Of a stretch of 64,000 bases of DNA, positions 9,021 through 16,551 are shown piece after piece; positions within the stretch are counted from its first letter, which is position 1, and each line of letters starts with the position of its first letter. The position numbers and the translations under genes were made by a program. The notes beneath the pieces were generated by a model. The model was given only the letters and a program-made list of their open reading frames with translations. It searched no databases and was not told the DNA's origin. The stretch is from Clostridiales bacterium (lineage in GTDB: Bacteria > Bacillota > Clostridia > Christensenellales > Borkfalkiaceae), in NCBI GenBank assembly GCA_015055725.1, contig SVHO01000004.1, positions 20,155-84,154 on the forward strand, read 5' to 3'.

Positions 9021-9059
9021 AACTCCCCCACAAACGTGGGGGAGTTTTATTGTTTTTTT
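9021..9059. terminator. Terminator between trmO and the DUF1295 gene
   Basis: An 11-bp perfect stem (AACTCCCCCAC/GTGGGGGAGTT, loop AAAC) at 9021-9046 is followed on the plus strand by TTATTGTTTTTTT. It separates convergent genes and may act on both strands. Confidence 0.9.
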
Positions 9060-9060
9060 A

Positions 9061-9921
9061 TTATTTGAATAGTTGTATTGGTAAAAAGACGTTTGTTTGT
9101 TTTTTATATTCGCTAAACCCTTGACGTTTTGCCATACGCTTGTCAGCCATAGGCACGCTTATAAATATAAACATAAGTGTGTTAATAAGTGCGCCTAAAC
9201 CTAAATACCATAAACTTGGATTAGCGCATATAAATGCAAGGGCAATCCCCCACCACATCAAAATTTCGCCCAAATAGTTGGGGTGGCGCGCGTGTTTCCA
9301 AAGCCCAACCCTAATAAACGTGCCCGTTTTTTTATTCCTAAAACTTTGCATTTGCAAGTCGGCAATCATTTGAATAACTGTTGCGCCTATTGATAAAGCA
9401 AAGAAAATTATGCTAAACGCGTTCAAATCAAAATCAAGAATAAAAGTATAGACCACAGGCAAAACACACGCGTAAACGACTAAGGTTGGAAACATATGTA
9501 TACCTAAAAAATTTACTATTGGGTAAAACGCCCCCGTTTTTTCTTTAAGCATAGTATAGCGCCAATCTTGATGATTAAGGTTTTTAAATGTATACGCCCA
9601 ATTTGCCGTTAACCTTATTCCCCAAAAAAACACCGCAATAAGTGGTAAAAGTCTTACGATAGTTAGCCTTTTTCCAACAGCAAAAGCGAGTGTTATAACT
9701 ATAGGTTGAACGCTCCAATACGGGTCGTAAACAGACGCGTTCTTAAAGATTAAACTAAAAATAAAGGTTATAACGGTTGCACATACGTCCGCAATAAGCA
9801 GTTTAAGCCACACTTCATGAAAAGGCAAAGCCCAAAAAATAATTAAAGCAGACGCGGTTGCTAAAACGTAAACCATGGCAACCATAATAAAACTAAAAAC
9901 TCTGTTCTCTTTCGTAAACAT
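9061..9921 (-). CDS. DUF1295 integral membrane protein (steroid 5-alpha-reductase/ICMT-like fold)
   Basis: A 286-residue multi-pass membrane protein of the DUF1295 family, related to the steroid 5-alpha-reductase and isoprenylcysteine methyltransferase C-terminal domains. About seven hydrophobic segments are visible. The family signature GLWKHARHPNYLGEILMWWGIAL lies near residues 206-228, with the NADPH- or SAM-binding His/Arg/Asn residues in RHPNYLGE. The N-terminal ASVYDPYWSVQPI is typical of DUF1295. It lies downstream of the hydA terminator and has no clear promoter of its own. Substrate unknown; a lipid-modifying redox enzyme is a family-based guess. Confidence 0.85.
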   Translation of the reverse strand: MFTKENRVFSFIMVAMVYVLATASALIIFWALPFHEVWLKLLIADVCATVITFIFSLIFKNASVYDPYWSVQPIVITLAFAVGKRLTIVRLLPLIAVFFWGIRLTANWAYTFKNLNHQDWRYTMLKEKTGAFYPIVNFLGIHMFPTLVVYACVLPVVYTFILDFDLNAFSIIFFALSIGATVIQMIADLQMQSFRNKKTGTFIRVGLWKHARHPNYLGEILMWWGIALAFICANPSLWYLGLGALINTLMFIFISVPMADKRMAKRQGFSEYKKQTNVFLPIQLFK

Positions 9922-9946
9922 ATTTATACCTAATAAACGTTCAAAG

Positions 9947-9974
9947 AAAAGGCGTATCTATTGACACGCCTTTT
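9947..9974 (-). terminator. Terminator after hydA
   Basis: On the minus strand AAAAGGCGTGTC and GATACGCCTTTT pair over 12 bp, including one G-U, around an AATA loop. The stem ends in TTTT and is followed by CTTTG. Its moderate U-tract would allow some read-through into the DUF1295 gene. Confidence 0.75.
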
Positions 9975-9983
9975 GTTCAAGAA

Positions 9984-11687
9984 TTATTTCTTTTTTGGTT
10001 CGTAATGAGTGTGCAATAATTCGTGTGCTTTGTGACCACCAACTTCACCAAAGAAACTATCGTAAAGATAAGTAATAGACATATTTTCGTGGCTCTTTCT
10101 ATTGCTCATGTTAGCATCCGTATCATAAAGCCCCTTAGCACGCATACCCTTATAATCCATTTCAGAACGCTTGAACGCATCAACGAAAGGTTGGCCACCA
10201 CCGTTTACGCAACCACCGGGGCAACTCATAACTTCAATAAATTGATAATCTGCTTGTCCGTTTCTTACTTTGTCACAAAGGTCTTTTGCGTTTTTAAGTC
10301 CACTAACGACTGCAACTTTAACTTTAAGTCCTTTAACGTCGTATTCAGCTTCTTTAACCCCTTGCATACCACGAACTTCTTTAAATTCAATAGCACCAAG
10401 TTTTTCACCCGTTAAGGTTTCAACAGCCGTTCGAAGCGCCGCTTCCATAACACCGCCAGACGCACCGAAAATTACGCTTGCGCCCGTGTGTTCTTTAAAT
10501 GGAACGTCAGGTAAGGATTCTTCTAAATACTTGAAGTGGATACCGTGTTCACGAATCATACGCACAGCTTCTTGGGTTGAAAGAACAAAGTCAACGTCTC
10601 CGTTAAACTTAGCGCGTTTTGCTTCGTCTTTCTTAGCAGAACAAGGCATAATTGCAACGTGAACGTGCTTCTTTTCGCCTTTATAAGTTGCCTTAACGGT
10701 TGCTGCAAGCATTTGCATAGGGCTCTTACAAGTTGAAATATTATCAAGCAAATCTGGATATTTATCTTCCGCAAACCTAATCCAAGCAGGACAGCAAGAA
10801 GTAAACATTGGGAGTTTACCGCCTTTCTTAACCCTTTGAACGAGTTCGTTTGCTTCTTCAACGATAGTGAGGTCTGCACCGATATTAGTATCATAAACTT
10901 TATCAAACCCGATTTCACGAAGAGCGGTCACTAATTTACCCATAACGTTAGTGCCTTCTTCAAAACCGAATTCCGTGCCAAGTCCAACCCTAACTGCAGG
11001 TGCAACTTGAACGGAAACTTCAACATCTGGGTCACCCAAAGCCTTCCAAACTAGGTCTGCATCGTCGCGAATAACGATTGCGCCCGTGGGACAAACAGCC
11101 GCACATTGACCACAACCAACGCAAGGTGAGTTAGAAATATCCCCGTCAAAAGCGGTTGCAATTTTCATTTTAGAGCCACGGTAAGCATAATCAATTGCGC
11201 CAACTGCTTGAATTTCATTACACATTCTAACGCATTTACCACAAAGAATACATTTACCAGGTTCTCTAATAATGCAGTTTGAAGAACTGTCAGGACTTAA
11301 ACTGCAAGAGTTATTTGGAAATCTAACACCTTCGATATTGAACTTATAAGCAAATTCTTGCAATCTACATTTACCACTCATATGGCAAATGGTGCAATCT
11401 CTACAATGGTTTGCAAGAAGAAGTTCTAAAATCATTTTTCTATACTTGCGAAGTTTAGGCGTGTTAGTTTTAATAACCATACCAGCACGAGGAGGAGTTG
11501 AACAAGACGCGTCAAGCCTACCCCTTTCGTCTTCAAACATACACATTCTGCACGCGCCGTAGATAGAAAGTTCGGGGTCATAACAAAACGCAGGAATTTC
11601 AATACCTACTTTACGAGCGAGTTCAAGAATATTTTTTTCTCCGTTTATTTCGGCTTTAATGCCGTCAATAATCATATATTCACTCAT
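9984..11687 (-). CDS. hydA: [FeFe] hydrogenase catalytic subunit HydA (HydABC, group A3 type)
   Basis: This subunit carries the H-cluster that reduces protons or oxidises H2. All three H-cluster motifs are present: TSCCPAW (296-302), MPCSAKKDE (347-355) and EVMSCPGGCVNGGGQP (485-500). Upstream lie an N-terminal [2Fe-2S] domain (C35, C46, C49, C62) and a His-ligated [4Fe-4S] site (H94, C98, C101, C107). Two ferredoxin clusters follow (C146-C156 and C189-C199). The frame opens at 11741, but the ATG at 11687 has an AAAGGAGAA ribosome site and starts two bases after the hydB stop, giving 567 aa. With HydB and HydC it should form an electron-bifurcating, NADH- and ferredoxin-linked hydrogenase. 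Confidence 0.96.
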   Translation of the reverse strand: MSEYMIIDGIKAEINGEKNILELARKVGIEIPAFCYDPELSIYGACRMCMFEDERGRLDASCSTPPRAGMVIKTNTPKLRKYRKMILELLLANHCRDCTICHMSGKCRLQEFAYKFNIEGVRFPNNSCSLSPDSSSNCIIREPGKCILCGKCVRMCNEIQAVGAIDYAYRGSKMKIATAFDGDISNSPCVGCGQCAAVCPTGAIVIRDDADLVWKALGDPDVEVSVQVAPAVRVGLGTEFGFEEGTNVMGKLVTALREIGFDKVYDTNIGADLTIVEEANELVQRVKKGGKLPMFTSCCPAWIRFAEDKYPDLLDNISTCKSPMQMLAATVKATYKGEKKHVHVAIMPCSAKKDEAKRAKFNGDVDFVLSTQEAVRMIREHGIHFKYLEESLPDVPFKEHTGASVIFGASGGVMEAALRTAVETLTGEKLGAIEFKEVRGMQGVKEAEYDVKGLKVKVAVVSGLKNAKDLCDKVRNGQADYQFIEVMSCPGGCVNGGGQPFVDAFKRSEMDYKGMRAKGLYDTDANMSNRKSHENMSITYLYDSFFGEVGGHKAHELLHTHYEPKKK

Positions 11688-11689
11688 AA

Positions 11690-13564
11690 TTAATTCTCCT
11701 TTATAGCCTTGAACGGACAAGTTGAAAGACAAGCGCCACACTTAATGCAAAGTTTTTGGTCAATTTGGAAAGGTTTTTTAATTTCGCCTTTAATTGCACC
11801 AACGGGGCAGTTTCTCGCACACTTAGAGCAACCCTTACAAAGTTCTGGATCAATTGAAATAGTTTTCAATTTTTGGCAAGCACCTGCTGGGCACTTTTTA
11901 TCGTAAATATGCGCCTTATATTCGTCTTCAAAATATTTAATGGTTGAAAGCACGGGGCCTGCAGCAGTTTTTCCAAGACCGCAAAGTGCAGTTTTAGAAA
12001 TTGCTTCGCCAAGTTCTTTCAATAATTCTATATCGCCGTCTTCACCCTTGCCGTCAACGATACGGTTAAGAATTTCAAGCATGCGCTTAGTTCCTTCTCT
12101 ACAAGGAACACACTTTCCGCAACTTTCTTTTTGGGTAAAGTCCATAAAGAACCTTGCAACTTCAACCATACAAGTTTTTTGGTCCATAACAACCAAACCA
12201 CCCGAGCCGATAATTGCGCCAACTTTTGAAAGTGAATCAAAGTCAAGTGGTAAATCGAAGTGTTCTTCGGTTAAACATCCGCCTGATGGTCCACCAATTT
12301 GAACGGCTTTAAATTCACCGCCGTCACGCACGCCACCGCCGATATCAAAGATAACTTCACGAAGGGTTGTTCCCATAGGAACTTCAATAAGCCCTGCGTT
12401 TTTAATATTACCCGTAAGCGCAAACGTTTTAGTACCCGTTGACGTTTCCGTTCCGATTTTCTTAAACCATTCGCTACCCTTGTTTATAATGGTTGAAACG
12501 TTTGCATAAGTTTCAACGTTATTAAGAACGGTTGGCTTATCAAACAAGCCGTGTTCAACCGTGCGCGGGGGTTTAGTTCTAGGCATACCGCGTTTACCCT
12601 CGATAGATGCGGTAAGAGCAGACCCTTCACCACAAACGAACGCACCTGCACCGCGGTTAATGTGCATTTTGAAAGAGAAACCCGTTCCCAAAATATTATC
12701 GCCCAATAAACCGAGTTCCGTTGCTTGTTTGATAGCAAGCGTAAGCCTTGCAACAGCCTTTGGATATTCGGCACGAACGTAGATATAACCGTCGTTAGCA
12801 CCAGTCGCTATACCTGCAATAACCATACCTTCAATCATGCGGTGTGGGTCGTCTTCCATAACGGACCTATCCATAAACGCACCGGGGTCACCTTCGTCAC
12901 CGTTGCAAACAACATATTTAGGAAAGTTATTTTGCCTTGCAACTTGGCTCCACTTTCTACCTGCAGGGAAGCCACCACCGCCACGGCCACGAAGCCCTGA
13001 TTCGCTAATTTCGTTGATAATATCTTCAGAAGACATATCAAAGAGTGCTTTCTCAAGTGCGGTATAACCACCCGTCGCAAGATATTCTTCAATAGAACTT
13101 GCATCGATTTTGTCGCAGTTATCTAAAATCATTCTGGTTTGCTTTTTATAGAAAGGAATTTCTTTTTGTTCTCTATAAACCTTTCCATCTTCCGTATAAG
13201 CAAGCCTATCAACACATTCGCCGTTAACGATAGTTTTTTCAATAATTTCTTCACAATCTTCAACGCCAACTTTAACGTAAAGCCAACCTTGTGGTTCAAT
13301 TCTTACGAGTGGTCCGATTTCACAAAAACCGTGGCAACCACTTTGTTTAAGTCTAACTGAATCACTGTGCGGTTCTTTTTGAAGTTCCAAAGAGAATTTT
13401 ATCCCTTTTTCTTTCATAATATCCGCAAATTTATCGTAAATTTTAAGCGCGCCCTTAGAAACGCAACCTGCGCCTGCGCACACGATTATTCTTTTATTTT
13501 CCGCTTGCAATCTTTCGGTTGCTTGTGCACGAAGGGCTTGCAATTCTTGTCTAGAAGTTAACAT
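11690..13564 (-). CDS. hydB: HydABC hydrogenase subunit HydB (NuoF-like, NADH/FMN binding)
   Basis: A 624-residue NuoF-type subunit that exchanges electrons with NADH through FMN. An N-terminal thioredoxin-like [2Fe-2S] domain has Cys29, Cys34 and a CHGFC pair near 75-79. The central domain has the NADH/FMN-binding GLRGRGGGGFPAGRKW and CNGDEGDPGAFMDR motifs. The SLBB region follows, and ESCGKCVPCREG with a later Cys binds a [4Fe-4S] cluster. The C-terminal extension holds two ferredoxin clusters (CKGCSKCARNCP and CIKCGACLSTCP), as in bifurcating hydrogenases. The ATG directly abuts the hydC stop codon. Confidence 0.95.
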   Translation of the reverse strand: MLTSRQELQALRAQATERLQAENKRIIVCAGAGCVSKGALKIYDKFADIMKEKGIKFSLELQKEPHSDSVRLKQSGCHGFCEIGPLVRIEPQGWLYVKVGVEDCEEIIEKTIVNGECVDRLAYTEDGKVYREQKEIPFYKKQTRMILDNCDKIDASSIEEYLATGGYTALEKALFDMSSEDIINEISESGLRGRGGGGFPAGRKWSQVARQNNFPKYVVCNGDEGDPGAFMDRSVMEDDPHRMIEGMVIAGIATGANDGYIYVRAEYPKAVARLTLAIKQATELGLLGDNILGTGFSFKMHINRGAGAFVCGEGSALTASIEGKRGMPRTKPPRTVEHGLFDKPTVLNNVETYANVSTIINKGSEWFKKIGTETSTGTKTFALTGNIKNAGLIEVPMGTTLREVIFDIGGGVRDGGEFKAVQIGGPSGGCLTEEHFDLPLDFDSLSKVGAIIGSGGLVVMDQKTCMVEVARFFMDFTQKESCGKCVPCREGTKRMLEILNRIVDGKGEDGDIELLKELGEAISKTALCGLGKTAAGPVLSTIKYFEDEYKAHIYDKKCPAGACQKLKTISIDPELCKGCSKCARNCPVGAIKGEIKKPFQIDQKLCIKCGACLSTCPFKAIKEN

Positions 13565-14038
13565 TTATGCGTTCTCCTTTAAAGATTTTACTAACGCCAC
13601 AGCCGATTCAGGCGTCATATTCGGATAAATTTCGTTATTTAAGGTTATTGCAGGTGCGGAAGAACAAGCACCTAAGCAAGCAACCGTTTCAACCGTAAAC
13701 GAAAGGTCGTCCGTGGTCTTTTTTTCTTCGGATAAACCCAATTCTTTTCTCAAAGCGTTAAGAATAGGAATAGAGTGACGAACGTGACAAGCAGTTCCGT
13801 CACAAACCTTAATAACGTATTTTCCTTTTTGTTCTAACGAAAAGTTTTCATAAAAGGTTGCAACGCCGTAAATTTTCGCTTCTGAAATGCTAAGTTTTTC
13901 CGCAAGATAAGGGAAAACTTCTTTGGGTAAATACCTGTAATGTTCTTGGGCACTTTGCAAAATTGATATAAGTGAACTTTCTTTATTTCCGAATTGTTCA
14001 ATCGCTTTGTCAAGCACCGTGTAATCAAATGATGACAT
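13565..14038 (-). CDS. hydC: HydABC hydrogenase subunit HydC (NuoE-like [2Fe-2S])
   Basis: A 157-residue NuoE-like thioredoxin-fold subunit. The four cluster ligands are visible as CDGTAC (about residues 79-84) and CLGAC (about 120-124). The N-terminal helical part (HYRYLPKEVFPYLAEKL and IYGVATFYENFSL) is typical of NuoE/HndA. It has an AGGAGG ribosome site and is the first of the three hyd genes. An inverted repeat separates it from nfnB, so it may be transcribed both from nfnA read-through and separately. Confidence 0.94.
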   Translation of the reverse strand: MSSFDYTVLDKAIEQFGNKESSLISILQSAQEHYRYLPKEVFPYLAEKLSISEAKIYGVATFYENFSLEQKGKYVIKVCDGTACHVRHSIPILNALRKELGLSEEKKTTDDLSFTVETVACLGACSSAPAITLNNEIYPNMTPESAVALVKSLKENA

Positions 14039-14078
14039 AACGTCCTCCTGTGTTAAGTGTTATTTAATAAAGGTTGTT

Positions 14079-14109
14079 AAAACCGTTCGTATGAAAAGCG
14101 AACGGTTTT
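14079..14109 (-). other. Intercistronic hairpin between nfnB and hydC
   Basis: An 11-bp perfect stem (AAAACCGTTCG/CGAACGGTTTT) encloses a nine-base loop. On the minus strand it is followed by AACAACCTTTATT, a weak U-tract. It may be a leaky terminator or an mRNA-stabilising or processing site between the nfn and hyd genes. Confidence 0.75.
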
Positions 14110-14117
14110 ATCAATTG

Positions 14118-15500
14118 TTATTTGCTTAAATATTCGTCAATAGCCTTAGCCGCAGTTTTACCTGCACCCATAGCGAGAATAACGGTAGCAGCACCGGTCA
14201 CAGCGTCACCGCCCGCGTAAACTGCTTGAACTGAAGTTGCACCAAATTCATCAGTAATGATACCGCCGTGTTTGTTAACTTCAAGCCCTTCAGTAGTTGC
14301 TTTAATAAGTGGGTTAGGTGAAGTGCCGAGAGCCATAATAACAACGTCTGCATCAATATCGAATTCGCTACCTTGAATTTCAACGGGGCGACGTCTACCA
14401 GATGCGTCGGGTTCGCCAAGTTCCATTTTTATGCAGGTGACTGCGTTTACCCAGCCGTTATCATCACCTTTGATAGCAACGGGGTTTGTGAGAAGGTCAA
14501 AAACAATGCCTTCTTCCATAGCGTGTTCAACTTCTTCCTTTCTTGCGGGAAGTTCGTCAAGAGTTCTTCTATAAACGATATGAACGTCACCACCCAAACG
14601 TTTAGCGCATCTTGCTGCGTCCATAGCAACGTTTCCGCCACCAACAACGACAACTTTTTTGCCTTTCTTAATAGGGGTTGTTGCCTCTTCTCTATACGCT
14701 TTCATAAGGTTAATACGCGTTAAGAATTCGTTAGCAGAGAACACGCCGTTAAGGTTTTCACCTGGGATATTCATAAACTTAGGTAAGCCTGCGCCCGAAC
14801 CAACGAACACAGCCTTAAAGCCGTATTCTTTGATTAGTTCTTCAATAGATATAACTTTACCGATAACCATATTGGTTTCGATTTTAACGCCTAAATCTTT
14901 AAGTGTGTCGATTTCTTTTTGAACGATAGTTTTGGGAAGACGGAATTCAGGGATACCGTAAACCAAAACACCGCCTGCCAAGTGGAATGCTTCAAAAACG
15001 GTCACTTCATAACCTTTTTTAGCAAGGTCACCTGCACAGGTAAGCCCAGAAGGACCTGAACCAACCACTGCAACTTTTATTCCGTTAGATTGTGGCTTAA
15101 CGGGTTTTTCTTTACAATGTGCGTTGTGATAGTCGGCAACGAATCTTTCTAACCTACCGATACCAACGGGTTCGCCTTTAATACCGCGCACGCAATATTT
15201 TTCACATTGAGATTCTTGTGGGCATACCCTACCGCAAACCGCAGGAAGTGAAGATGATTCAGAAATAATTTGATATGCACCTTCAAAATCCCCTTCCCTA
15301 ACCTTTGCAATAAATTCAGGGATATGCACCATAACGGGGCAACCGTTAACGCAAGGTTTATGTTTACAGTTAAGGCATCTCTCAGCTTCGTCAATTGCTT
15401 GTTCAACCGTGTATCCCAAAGCAACTTCTTCAAAGTTTTTATTTCTAACGTCAGCCTCTTGATGTGGCATAGCGTTTTTCTTTAAGGACATATTTGGCAT
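14118..15500 (-). CDS. nfnB: NADPH-binding large subunit of NADH-dependent reduced ferredoxin:NADP+ oxidoreductase (NfnB; often annotated GltA)
   Basis: A 460-residue GltD-like flavoprotein. The N-terminal domain carries the two [4Fe-4S] sites (CLNCKHKPCVNGCP and AVCGRVCPQESQCEKYC). It then has an FAD dinucleotide-binding motif (VAVVGSGPSGL) and an NADPH-binding motif (VVVVGGGNVAMDAAR). The C-terminal FAD motif is GGDAVTGAATVILAMGAGKTAA. Such proteins are often called glutamate synthase small subunit. The NfnA-like partner one base upstream and the absence of a glutamate synthase large subunit point to NfnAB, which couples ferredoxin and NADH oxidation to NADP+ reduction. A GGAGGT ribosome site inside the nfnA end supports coupling. 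Confidence 0.9.
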   Translation of the reverse strand: MPNMSLKKNAMPHQEADVRNKNFEEVALGYTVEQAIDEAERCLNCKHKPCVNGCPVMVHIPEFIAKVREGDFEGAYQIISESSSLPAVCGRVCPQESQCEKYCVRGIKGEPVGIGRLERFVADYHNAHCKEKPVKPQSNGIKVAVVGSGPSGLTCAGDLAKKGYEVTVFEAFHLAGGVLVYGIPEFRLPKTIVQKEIDTLKDLGVKIETNMVIGKVISIEELIKEYGFKAVFVGSGAGLPKFMNIPGENLNGVFSANEFLTRINLMKAYREEATTPIKKGKKVVVVGGGNVAMDAARCAKRLGGDVHIVYRRTLDELPARKEEVEHAMEEGIVFDLLTNPVAIKGDDNGWVNAVTCIKMELGEPDASGRRRPVEIQGSEFDIDADVVIMALGTSPNPLIKATTEGLEVNKHGGIITDEFGATSVQAVYAGGDAVTGAATVILAMGAGKTAAKAIDEYLSK

Positions 15501-15501
15501 T

Positions 15502-16344
15502 TTACTTTACCTCCTTTTTGAAAAGATTGCAAGTTTCTTCATATTTGTGTCTTTCCCACTCTTTATAACTTGCACCGCGTTTCATTGCTTCGTCAAAGTC
15601 AACTTCATGCCCGTCGAATTCAGGGCCGTCAACACAAGCGAACTTGGTCTTTCCACCAACGGTAAGACGGCAACCGCCACACATCCCCGTTCCGTCAATC
15701 ATAATCGGGTTCATTGAAACAACCGTTTTAATGCCGTATTCTTTAGTGAGACGGCAAACGAATTTCATCATGATAACCGGACCGATTGCAATAACTTCAT
15801 CATATTGTTCACCGCTTTCGATAAGGTTTTTAAGCGCGTCGGTGACCAAACCTTTAGTGCCAGCCGTTCCGTCGTCACTCATCAAAACGTATTTATCGCT
15901 AACTGCTTTAAATTCTTCTTCTAAAATAACTAAGTCTTTACACCTAAAACCAACGATAGAGTGCACTTCCGTGCCTTGTTCGTGGAACTTTTTAGCAACG
16001 GGATAAGCGATTGCACAGCCAACGCCACCACCAACGACTGCAACTTTCTTTTTCCCTTCAGTTTTCGTTGCATTGCCAAGCGGACCAACGAAGTCTGCAA
16101 CAGAGTCACCAACTTCTAATTGGTTAAGCGTGTAAGTTGTTGCACCAACTATTTGGAAAATAACCGCAACTGTTCCTTTTTCCCTGTCGTAATCGGCAAC
16201 GGTTAAAGGAATTCTTTCCCCATCTTCAGTAGCCCTAATAATGACAAATTGACCTGCTTGCGCCTTTTTAGCAACAAACGGTGCATAAACGTCAATACGG
16301 GTGACCGTGGGATTAAGCACTTTTTTGTCTACAATTTTAAACAT
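15502..16344 (-). CDS. nfnA: NfnA: FAD/[2Fe-2S] subunit of the ferredoxin:NADP+ oxidoreductase complex
   Basis: A 280-residue protein of the ferredoxin-NADP reductase / dihydroorotate dehydrogenase electron-transfer family. The N-terminal beta-barrel (QFVIIRATEDGERIPLTVAD) binds FAD. A nucleotide-binding segment has VAVVGGGVGCAIAYPVA. The C-terminal Cys cluster (GTGMCGGCRLTV then FACVDGPEFDGHEVDF) ligates the [2Fe-2S] centre. The DGPEFDGHEVDFD ending is characteristic of NfnA/SudB-like proteins. It begins the nfnA-nfnB-hydCBA block, suggesting one redox-balancing transcription unit. Confidence 0.9.
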   Translation of the reverse strand: MFKIVDKKVLNPTVTRIDVYAPFVAKKAQAGQFVIIRATEDGERIPLTVADYDREKGTVAVIFQIVGATTYTLNQLEVGDSVADFVGPLGNATKTEGKKKVAVVGGGVGCAIAYPVAKKFHEQGTEVHSIVGFRCKDLVILEEEFKAVSDKYVLMSDDGTAGTKGLVTDALKNLIESGEQYDEVIAIGPVIMMKFVCRLTKEYGIKTVVSMNPIMIDGTGMCGGCRLTVGGKTKFACVDGPEFDGHEVDFDEAMKRGASYKEWERHKYEETCNLFKKEVK

Positions 16345-16366
16345 AAAAACTCCTTTCGTGACAATA

Positions 16367-16392
16367 GGCGGTTTAGCAAAGCAAAAACCGCC
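16367..16392 (-). other. Leader hairpin upstream of nfnA
   Basis: GGCGGTTT and AAACCGCC pair over 8 bp around a ten-base loop in the nfnA 5' leader, between an AT-rich promoter region and the AAAGGAG ribosome site. No U-tract follows, so it is not a simple terminator. It may stabilise the transcript or be a regulatory structure. Confidence 0.65.
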
Positions 16393-16414
16393 GATTTATG
16401 ATTATTATCGTATA

Positions 16415-16446
16415 ATTATATTATCACATTTATACTTTAATTTCAA
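16415..16446 (-). promoter_or_regulatory. Probable promoter region of the nfn-hyd block
   Basis: The minus strand has TATAAT at 16415-16420 and GATAAT at 16420-16425, with TTGAAA at 16441-16446. The spacers are 20 and 15 bases, so neither pairing is ideal. Position and AT content fit a promoter, but which -10 element is used is uncertain. Confidence 0.45.
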
Positions 16447-16506
16447 CTTTTTTTAGCACTTTTTTACTTATTAAAGAAAACAAATTATGGAAACTTTTTT
16501 TATATA

Positions 16507-16542
16507 TAAAAAAACGGCGCAAATTATTCTCGTTTACACCGT
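16507..16542 (-). terminator. Terminator after glnN
   Basis: On the minus strand ACGGTGTAAA and TTTGCGCCGT pair over 10 bp, with two G-U pairs, followed by seven T residues. Confidence 0.88.
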
Positions 16543-16551
16543 TTTTAAATT

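Noticed and set aside
14118..15500. Glutamate synthase small subunit
   Set aside because: There is no large subunit here, and the adjacent NfnA-type gene shows it is the NfnB subunit.
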